The notes under the pieces: generated by a model
What the model saw: only the letters and a program-made list of their open reading frames with translations
Told to the model about the DNA's origin: nothing
Database searches by the model: none
Shown: in pieces, positions 15,709 to 22,156 of the stretch
Layout of the letters: every line of letters starts with the position of its first letter
Numbering within the stretch: the first letter of the stretch is position 1
Assembly: GCA_017614625.1 (NCBI GenBank)
Contig: JAGABK010000068.1
Span: forward strand, 1-26,314
Reading direction: 5' to 3'
Length of the DNA stretch: 26,314 nt
DNA from: Spirochaetales bacterium
GTDB taxonomy: Bacteria > Spirochaetota > Spirochaetia > Sphaerochaetales > Sphaerochaetaceae
Made by a program: the position numbers and the translations under genes

Positions 15709-17241
15709 TCAGTATCTTGCCCAGCCGGCCTTCACATAGCGGTCGGTTATTTCCCTGACGTAGCCGTTGAACCTTGCGCACTCGTCCGGGTCGTTGGACA
15801 CGATCTCCCAGCGGCACATGGCGTCCTCGCTTCTGGAGATGCGCTGGGCCACCTGGACCCACTTCTTTCCCTCCAGCGAGGAGGAGGCGTCGAACTCAAG
15901 CGGCAGGTTGAACCTCATGAGGCAGGCGTCCAGATCGCTTCCGTCGTCCATTTCCTTGATGACGGTTGCGCCCAAAGAGCGCATCTTCTGCTCGACCTCG
16001 TCCATGAGAAGCGGCATCTTCTCGGGAGCGGCCTCGCAGTAGAGCGGCCATTCCCTTTCCCTGAAGAGCGAGGTCTGCAGCCTGTAGGCCCTCTCGTAGG
16101 CGGCCGGGTCCTCCTTGTAGCACCTTGCGCTCAGGAGGGCGATGAACAGCGTGGACTCTATTGCGGCGAAACCCTTGGAGAAATCGTCCGGGTCGTACGG
16201 GTAGTTCATGTAGTAGTGGGCGGACTCCTCCTCCGCTGCCAGATATCCCCTGTCGCAGTTGTTGCGCAGCTTCTCCTTGATGAACGAATGCCCGTTGCGG
16301 ATGATGTGAACCTTCACCCCGGTCTTCGCAATCTCGCAGAGCGAAAGCGGAATCGCCTTGACATCGGCATAGACATCGGTCTTGGTGCCCTTGAGGATCT
16401 CGATCATCCTGCGGACGATGATGGACATGTTCAGGCCGGGGACAATCTGCTCGCCGTTGGGGGCCATGAGGTCCACACGGTCGCCGTCACCGTCGAAGCA
16501 GAAGCCGAAATCGAAGTTGCCTTCACGCATGGCGACCCTGGCAGGTGCGATGGAGGTCTCGATGATCGGATTCGGGTCGCCCTGGCGGAAGAATCCGTCG
16601 GGCACGACGTTGCGGACCTCGACCTCGGCTCCGGCGCGCTGGAAAGCAAGTGCCATCTCGCTTCCGGCCGATCCGTTGAGGAACTCGAGCATGATCCTGG
16701 TTCCCTTGAGGGTACCCTCCTTCACGCCGGAGAGCTTCATGCAGTAATCGATATAGGACTCGAGGCAGTTGATGATGACCGTCCTGCCGCGGCCGTCGCC
16801 TTCGACGCACGCTCCGCTCTTGTACAGTTCGAGGATCTTCCTGATTCCGCCGGCGGGACCGCATTCCATGGCTATGGAAGAGACCTCGGGAGCCATGAGC
16901 TTGAGGCCGATGTACTCTGCCGGGTTGTGCGAGGCGGTGACCATGATTCCGGCCGCTTCGCGGTACTGCATGCAGGTGTAGTAGAACTGGCATGTGGAGA
17001 TCGGAAGCGGATTGAGATATACGTCCAGGCCGGCCCTGCGGAGCCACAGCTCGAGGCCCTCCGCGATCTCCGGCACGTAAAGGCGCGCGTCACGTCCGAT
17101 CACGACGGCCTTCGCCTTCACGTAGTCCCTGAAATAGAGGGCCACCGCATTGAAGAGGCGGGTCTTGATCTCCGGTGTGAGATTCTTGTATTTCGTCCTG
17201 ACATCGTACTGCTTGAACATCGAGAGGTTGAGGTTTTCCAT
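15709..17241 (-). CDS. Phosphohexomutase family protein (PMM/PGM-like), divergent C-terminus
   Basis: Predicted 510-residue cytoplasmic alpha-D-phosphohexomutase that would move phosphate between C1 and C6 of a hexose phosphate. Motifs: VTASHNP at 101-107 with the phosphoserine Ser104, the metal loop DGDGDR at 250-255, and RNGHSFIKEKL near 315. The sugar-specificity loop, normally GE(M/L)SGH, reads EEESAHYY. The usual C-terminal phosphate-binding R-x-S-x-T-E-P motif is not visible; the nearest stretch is RISRSEDAMCRWEIVSND. It is longer than the usual 450 residues or so. Start: AAAGGA lies nine bases before the ATG. It begins two bases after the HAD gene and ends four bases before the epimerase, so the three genes form one operon. 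Whether mannose, glucose or an amino-sugar phosphate is used is unknown. Confidence 0.87.
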   Translation of the reverse strand: MENLNLSMFKQYDVRTKYKNLTPEIKTRLFNAVALYFRDYVKAKAVVIGRDARLYVPEIAEGLELWLRRAGLDVYLNPLPISTCQFYYTCMQYREAAGIMVTASHNPAEYIGLKLMAPEVSSIAMECGPAGGIRKILELYKSGACVEGDGRGRTVIINCLESYIDYCMKLSGVKEGTLKGTRIMLEFLNGSAGSEMALAFQRAGAEVEVRNVVPDGFFRQGDPNPIIETSIAPARVAMREGNFDFGFCFDGDGDRVDLMAPNGEQIVPGLNMSIIVRRMIEILKGTKTDVYADVKAIPLSLCEIAKTGVKVHIIRNGHSFIKEKLRNNCDRGYLAAEEESAHYYMNYPYDPDDFSKGFAAIESTLFIALLSARCYKEDPAAYERAYRLQTSLFREREWPLYCEAAPEKMPLLMDEVEQKMRSLGATVIKEMDDGSDLDACLMRFNLPLEFDASSSLEGKKWVQVAQRISRSEDAMCRWEIVSNDPDECARFNGYVREITDRYVKAGWARY

Positions 17242-17243
17242 AA

Positions 17244-18098
17244 TCAGCTTTCCTTTAAAATCAGTTTTTCAATGGCCTTTGCGAAGCCGTCCTCGTCATA
17301 TCTGTCGGTCACGTAGTCGGCGATGGCCTTCACATCGTCCGGGGCGTTCTCCAACGTCACGCCAATGGCTGCATGCTGCATCATCTGGCCGTCCAGAAGC
17401 ATCGAATCGCCTATGCTCAGGACGTTGTCGAACGTGATGCCTATGCGGTCCAGCAGCACCTGCATGGCCTCTATGCAGTCCATGTCGCGGTTGAAGACCT
17501 GGATTCCCACGGGGTCCGACAGCTTGGTCCCTGCGAAAGGCATGCTGTTGAAACGGTCCTGCATGTCCTGGAACTCCTCCTCCGGGATTCCGTAGAGGTT
17601 GATCTTCTCCAGTCCTATGTTGTTCTCAAGGAAGTAGTCAGAAAGCTTTCCCTCCACGGTCACCGGCCTGCCGGATGCGTACATGTACCATACGTGGTGA
17701 GGCGGCACCGGGTATTTCCACAGATTGTCCATGACCTGTTTCTCGAAGAAAAGCTTGCCTTCGGCCGCGACCTCGCAGTAGATGCCCTTGCCTTCGAAGA
17801 CCCTGCAGATTTCCGAGCTCTGCTGTGGCGTGAACGTGCTTTTGTAGATTATCTCACCGGTCTGCCTGTCCAGGACCCTGGCTCCGCAGCAGGTGAACCA
17901 GTACCTGTATGAAGGGTCCTCGAACTGCGGCGGGAACATGTCCGCGGACCTTCCCGTGCAGGGAATGCAGACGATTCCCCTCTTCTGAAGCTCCTGCAAC
18001 GCGCGGAAGTTGCGCGGGCTGAGCCAGATCTTGTCTTTCTGAAGTGTGGTTCCGTCAAAATCCAGGGTTATCGCCTTGATTTCACAATTATCAAACAT
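17244..18098 (-). CDS. Cof-type HAD-IIB family phosphatase
   Basis: Predicted 284-residue cytoplasmic hydrolase, likely a sugar-phosphate phosphatase. Motif I is LDFDGTTL at 12-19 (nucleophile Asp13, acid Asp15), motif II is PCTGR at 46-50, and the core ends with SIGDSMLLDGQMM at 228-240 and ENAPDDVKAIADYVT at 250-264, as in Cof proteins. Oddities: the usual GDSxND is GDSMLLD, and the motif III lysine (SKG) is not obvious, the aligned stretch reading RDMDCIEAM. Start: the ATG at 18098 has no Shine-Dalgarno, and a -10-like TAATAT lies seven bases before it. It is the first gene of the HAD-mutase-epimerase operon and diverges from the surface island at 18193. Substrate unknown. Confidence 0.88.
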   Translation of the reverse strand: MFDNCEIKAITLDFDGTTLQKDKIWLSPRNFRALQELQKRGIVCIPCTGRSADMFPPQFEDPSYRYWFTCCGARVLDRQTGEIIYKSTFTPQQSSEICRVFEGKGIYCEVAAEGKLFFEKQVMDNLWKYPVPPHHVWYMYASGRPVTVEGKLSDYFLENNIGLEKINLYGIPEEEFQDMQDRFNSMPFAGTKLSDPVGIQVFNRDMDCIEAMQVLLDRIGITFDNVLSIGDSMLLDGQMMQHAAIGVTLENAPDDVKAIADYVTDRYDEDGFAKAIEKLILKES

Positions 18099-18105
18099 AC
18101 TTGAT

Positions 18106-18111
18106 ATATTA
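18106..18111 (-). promoter_or_regulatory. -10-like TAATAT seven bases before the HAD phosphatase ATG
   Basis: Minus strand: TAATAT, then ATCAAGT and ATG, with no Shine-Dalgarno; a leaderless start is likely. No clear -35 is seen in the 94-base divergent gap. Confidence 0.45.
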
Positions 18112-18177
18112 ATCGAAAAAACGATTCTGCTCCACCCTGAAATTATTGAGAAACGGCTGGCGTTTTTCCCTCATAGC

Positions 18178-18186
18178 TGGAATACT
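18178..18186 (+). promoter_or_regulatory. Extended -10 (TGGAATACT) six bases before the ATG at 18193
   Basis: TGG-AATACT is followed by GTACAT and ATG, mirroring the TATACT-6-ATG arrangement of the paralogous gene at 4356. There is no Shine-Dalgarno. A weak CTGGCG lies 18 bases upstream. Confidence 0.5.
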
Positions 18187-18192
18187 GTACAT

Positions 18193-19986
18193 ATGAAGAG
18201 AACCGCTGCCCTTGCCATCCTCGCGCTGCTTCTGATCGCGGCCCTGCCCCTGTGCGCGACCCAGGTGAAAGCAAAGACCTTTCCCCTGGATTCCGAGATA
18301 TACGACCTCATGGACGCCCTCTATTCGATCCAGGGCCTCGCCCGCCCGTCGACAGGACGCCCGTGGTCTCAGTCCGAGGCAGATCTCATCTTCTCCCGCA
18401 TCGACGGCACAGACCTGTCCCCCGCGGCGAAGAACGCATACACCCGCATTGAGGAGCTTCTGGCCGATGGCATGCGATGGGACTTCGACGACTACGGCCT
18501 TGGCGTGAAGTTGGACCTTGCCATCGAGGCCTATCTCCATTCCAATGCCGATGACTTCACGACCGATGCCGACTGGCTGCGCGGTTTCGAGGACCGCCGC
18601 CCGCTGGCGAAGCTGTCGATGGACTTCTCCGTCTCCGATTTCTTCTACACCTACTGCGACCTGCAGTACGGCTACGGGCGTGTTTCGAAGTACGACACCT
18701 TCATAGCCCTCAATCCGGACCACAGCGGCGGCCTTCTCTCCAACGACGGCTACATCGGCAGCTACAAGATGGACGGAGGATCACACATCCTGGCCTGGTC
18801 GGCCCAGTACTCCCCCGTCTTCGCAACCAACATCATCCCCAAGAGCGACCATTTCGACTTCATATGGCCCAAGCGCGCGCTGATAGCCGTAGCCGGAGAC
18901 CGGTGGAGCCTCCAGTTCGGCCGCGACAGGCTCGAGATCGGAAACTCGACCCTGGGGAACCTCCTCGTGGACAACCACACCGACTTCGAGGACTATTTCA
19001 CCGCCGCCTTCTTCAGCAGCGGCTTCAAATACCAGTGGACCAACCTCTTTCTGAACGGAATCTCGGACAACGCCGAGGTCCGTACGGACGACACCAGGAT
19101 CTTCATGATCCACACCCTGGAGTTCCGCCCGCTGAAGAACCTGTCCTTCACCATCTCCGAGGACGTCATGTTCAAGATCGCCTCGGACAACAACAGCCCG
19201 CAGGTCCTGGACTTCTCCTTCCTGAACCCGGCCTTCATCTGGCACAACCTCAACAACCGCTCGATGTTCAACGCCATAGCGTACGCAGAAGCCGCCTGGA
19301 CGCCGGTCAGGGGTCTTGAGGTCTACGGCCAGTTCGCGCTGGACCAGGCAGTGGCCCCGAACGAGAACCACGACCAGGGCGACGCCTGGGGTCTGGTGAC
19401 AGGCTCGAAGTACACCACCGTCCTCGGAAGCGGTATCGCCGTCTTCCATGCCGAGTTCGCCCACACCACACCGCTCCTGTACCGCCGCGACAAGGTCGAT
19501 TTCGTCAAGATGACCCGCTATTTCCATCTGACAACCGAAAGCCAGCTCCAGCCCGACTCGGATTACGCAAGCTTCTCCAGCAACGCACTGGTGTTCGAAT
19601 ACATCGGCTTCCCCTACGGAGGCGACGTGCAGGCGCTGGAGATCGGAGGAAAATGGATGCTGCCCGGGACTCTCAAGGTCACGGCCTACGCCAGGTTCCT
19701 CCAGCAGGGAGAGTTCAACCTCTTCGTCTCGCACAGCATGGACGGCTACAACGACAACATGCCCAACTACACGGGGAACACCCCGTCAGGAACAAACTGG
19801 ACGCGCTGCATCTTCCTCTCCTCCAATGTGGAGTACAGGATGGACAGCCTCTTCGACTGGCCGGGCGTGACGCTTGAAGCCCAGCTGGACTGGATCGGGA
19901 AATGGAGCTACGCAGCCGACACGAAAACCTATTCCGGCGGCCGCACGGATACCCAGTTCTCGATCAGTGTGAATGTGGAGATATGA
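18193..19986 (+). CDS. Wzi-like outer-membrane protein, CotH-linked subtype (copy B)
   Basis: Predicted protein of 597 residues with the signal peptide MKRTAALAILALLLIAALPL then CATQVKA. Residues 30-67 carry FPLDSEIYDLMDALYSIQG then LARPSTGRPWSQSEADLIF. Residues 234-262 carry AGDRWSLQFGRDRLEIGN then LGNLLVDN, the Wzi-like barrel signature. Extended identity with copy A (start 4356) runs along the whole length, including LNPAFIWHNLNNRSMFNA, TTPLLYRRDKVDF, YIGFPYGGD and a DWPGV..E.QLDW end. In-frame codons upstream to 18046 overlap the divergent HAD gene and its promoter and are not used. The stop overlaps the next start as ATGA. It is the first gene of surface island 2, whereas copy A follows its CotH gene in island 1. 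Confidence 0.76.
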   Translation: MKRTAALAILALLLIAALPLCATQVKAKTFPLDSEIYDLMDALYSIQGLARPSTGRPWSQSEADLIFSRIDGTDLSPAAKNAYTRIEELLADGMRWDFDDYGLGVKLDLAIEAYLHSNADDFTTDADWLRGFEDRRPLAKLSMDFSVSDFFYTYCDLQYGYGRVSKYDTFIALNPDHSGGLLSNDGYIGSYKMDGGSHILAWSAQYSPVFATNIIPKSDHFDFIWPKRALIAVAGDRWSLQFGRDRLEIGNSTLGNLLVDNHTDFEDYFTAAFFSSGFKYQWTNLFLNGISDNAEVRTDDTRIFMIHTLEFRPLKNLSFTISEDVMFKIASDNNSPQVLDFSFLNPAFIWHNLNNRSMFNAIAYAEAAWTPVRGLEVYGQFALDQAVAPNENHDQGDAWGLVTGSKYTTVLGSGIAVFHAEFAHTTPLLYRRDKVDFVKMTRYFHLTTESQLQPDSDYASFSSNALVFEYIGFPYGGDVQALEIGGKWMLPGTLKVTAYARFLQQGEFNLFVSHSMDGYNDNMPNYTGNTPSGTNWTRCIFLSSNVEYRMDSLFDWPGVTLEAQLDWIGKWSYAADTKTYSGGRTDTQFSISVNVEI

Positions 19987-20585
19987 AGCGCAAGATCCTT
20001 TTACTTCTGCTTTCCGTAATGCTTTGCATGGAATTGTCCGCAACCTTCAGCATCGACATCAGGACGGGCATCACAAAAACTGAAGCCGGTATCGGTATCG
20101 GAATCGGCAGGAACGAGCTGAAGGTCGGTTGCACGTCGGCTTATCCGAATCTGGCCTTCCACATGAAGCAGGAGGAAGACTGGCAGTTCAAGTACTATAC
20201 CACCGACATGGCCGGCCTTCTTCTGGATGCGTTCTACTACTACAATTCAATGGAAGTGGGCATGCTGTTCGGTCTGTCAGGGGAAAGCAGCGCCGTCTCG
20301 GTGCATCTGGGTCCGCAGCTGTATTGCAGCCATACTGACGGAAAGTGGATCGGAATCGACCTCACCGAAACGGACATAGGAATCAACCTTGCCGCCGTCG
20401 TGAAGGCTCACCTCTCGAAACACTTCGGTCTGAGCGTTCAATGCGGAATTCCCCTGGCGCACGTGGCGTTCTCGAAAAACCAGGAAATCTGCTTCTCAAG
20501 CATCCTCTCGGACGAACGTATACTGAAGGAAGTCCTCTATTCGGTTTCGGCAGGCCTGTTCCTTGAATTCGGAGGCGGAAGATGA
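19983..20585 (+). CDS. Small exported protein, probable barrel, between Wzi-like and CotH genes
   Basis: Predicted protein of 200 residues that I do not recognise. The signal peptide is MKRKILLLLLSVMLCMELSA. Strand-like alternating stretches follow (IGIGIGRNELKVGC, YYYNSMEVGMLFGL, VSVHLGPQLY, LSVQCGIPLAHVAF) and it ends SAGLFLEFGGGR. Size, export and position beside CotH mirror the gene at 5861, but direct identity is not apparent by eye. Its start overlaps the upstream stop (ATGA) and its stop overlaps the CotH start (ATGA), so the three proteins are made as a coupled set. An outer-membrane barrel is the likeliest fold; function unknown. Confidence 0.75.
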   Translation: MKRKILLLLLSVMLCMELSATFSIDIRTGITKTEAGIGIGIGRNELKVGCTSAYPNLAFHMKQEEDWQFKYYTTDMAGLLLDAFYYYNSMEVGMLFGLSGESSAVSVHLGPQLYCSHTDGKWIGIDLTETDIGINLAAVVKAHLSKHFGLSVQCGIPLAHVAFSKNQEICFSSILSDERILKEVLYSVSAGLFLEFGGGR

Positions 20586-22156
20586 GACGACGTGCGATAA
20601 TCCTGCTCTGCCTGCTGTCCGTTCTCCTTCTTCCCTCCTGCACGGAATACATCCCGTTCCTGGAGGAGAAAGCCGGTTCGTTCGCATCGGTCAGCCAACG
20701 GGACGGAATCATATGCATAAGCGAGAACAACGGAGACGGCCGGGGAAGGCCCGTGACGCTGACTGCCGCCTTCAACGGAGACGGGGACCGTGAATACAGC
20801 TACCAGTGGTTCGTCTGCTCCGACGAGAGCAAGAGCGGCGGAATGAAGATCGACGGGGCGACGGAAAGGACCTACACCACCGGATACCTCGATGAGATCG
20901 GGAAAGTCTATTACTACTATTGCGAGATCACCGGAAAAGAAGGCCTCGTGAAGAAGACAAAGGAAACCAAGGTGTTCTATGTCTGCTGCACCGGACTGCC
21001 GACGCTCATCATCGACACCGAGAACAATGCGGAGATCGTGAACAAGACGGACAAGATCCCTGCGACGATCAGATACGTCTCGGCCACGCAGGACCTCGAG
21101 CTGGCATCGACGGTCAAGGGACGCGGCAACGCAAGCTGGTACTATTTCCCGAAACGGGGCTATACGATCAAGCTGGACAAGAAAACCGCCTTCGGGAGCC
21201 TTCCGAAAAGCAAGAAGTGGGTCCTGGTGTCCAATTACAACGACAAGACCCTCCTGAGGAACTGGTTCGCCTCCTTCATGGACAACACCGTCCTGGATAA
21301 CGATACCAACTGGAATCCGAGGTACATCCACGTGGACTGCATCCTGAACGGAGAATACATCGGCAACTACACCCTGGTGGAGCAGATCAGAATCGATGAC
21401 AACAGGCTGAACCTGCCGGACATCGCCGAACAGGAGGATCCCGCGGACGGAGGATTCATCCTTGAAGTCAACTGGCGCATGGACGAGGCGTACAATTTCG
21501 TATCCGACCACGGAGTGAAATTCAGCCTGAAGGACCCGGACCTCGAGGACCTGGATGCCGATCAGGCGGAAGCCGTGTTCTCGTACATCAAGGCTCTGGT
21601 CAACAACGCAGAGGATGTGCTGTACTCGGATGACTTCGACCATTTCGCCTCTTATTTCGACATCCCCTCCTTCGTGGACTGGTACATCGTCAATGAGATA
21701 GCCAAGACCTGGGACGGCAGATTCAGCACCTCCGTCTACATGTATTACGATCCGGACGATTCCCTCATCCACATGGGACCGGACTGGGATTACGACGATG
21801 CGTGGGGTGGAACCGACTCGCAAGACAGGGTCTCGACCGACGGCTTCTATCTCAACGACTGCGCATGGTACGCGCATCTGTTCAAGTGTCCGGATTTCGT
21901 TTCCGCCCTGAAGGACAGATGGAACGACAGGAAGGCGGCGATAATCGACTCCGTCAACCATCTGCAGGCCATGTCGGAGACCCTTGCCGTTTCGGCGGAC
22001 CTGAATTTCAAGAAATGGGACATCCTCGGCACAAGGGTCTTCACCTCAGCCCCGGGCTACGAGAAGAGGAAGACCTATCAGAGCGAGATCGATTTCATGA
22101 AGAACTGGATACTTGAGAGAATCGAATGGCTTGATCCTGCGATCAACGGCCTATGA
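20582..22156 (+). CDS. CotH-kinase-family surface lipoprotein with Ig-like domain (copy B)
   Basis: Predicted protein of 524 residues. GGAGGCGG precedes the ATG. Lipobox LPSC ends at Cys20, so the protein is anchored to a membrane. Residues about 40-138 look Ig-like (YQWFVC at 74-79, YYYCEITG at 111-118). Residues 139-524 match the CotH kinase family: STVKGRGNASW at 176-186, KSKKW at 209-213, LLRNWFASF, NLPDIAE at 277-283, GGFILEVNW, FSLKDPDLED, PSFVDWYIVNE at 362-372 and MGPDWDYDD at 398-406, whose aspartates are the likely catalytic and metal ligands. It lacks the EF-hand loop of copy A. Its TGA stop directly abuts the stop of the opposing gene with no base between. The target of any phosphorylation is unknown; the barrel proteins encoded with it are candidates. 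Confidence 0.88.
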   Translation: MRRRAIILLCLLSVLLLPSCTEYIPFLEEKAGSFASVSQRDGIICISENNGDGRGRPVTLTAAFNGDGDREYSYQWFVCSDESKSGGMKIDGATERTYTTGYLDEIGKVYYYYCEITGKEGLVKKTKETKVFYVCCTGLPTLIIDTENNAEIVNKTDKIPATIRYVSATQDLELASTVKGRGNASWYYFPKRGYTIKLDKKTAFGSLPKSKKWVLVSNYNDKTLLRNWFASFMDNTVLDNDTNWNPRYIHVDCILNGEYIGNYTLVEQIRIDDNRLNLPDIAEQEDPADGGFILEVNWRMDEAYNFVSDHGVKFSLKDPDLEDLDADQAEAVFSYIKALVNNAEDVLYSDDFDHFASYFDIPSFVDWYIVNEIAKTWDGRFSTSVYMYYDPDDSLIHMGPDWDYDDAWGGTDSQDRVSTDGFYLNDCAWYAHLFKCPDFVSALKDRWNDRKAAIIDSVNHLQAMSETLAVSADLNFKKWDILGTRVFTSAPGYEKRKTYQSEIDFMKNWILERIEWLDPAINGL

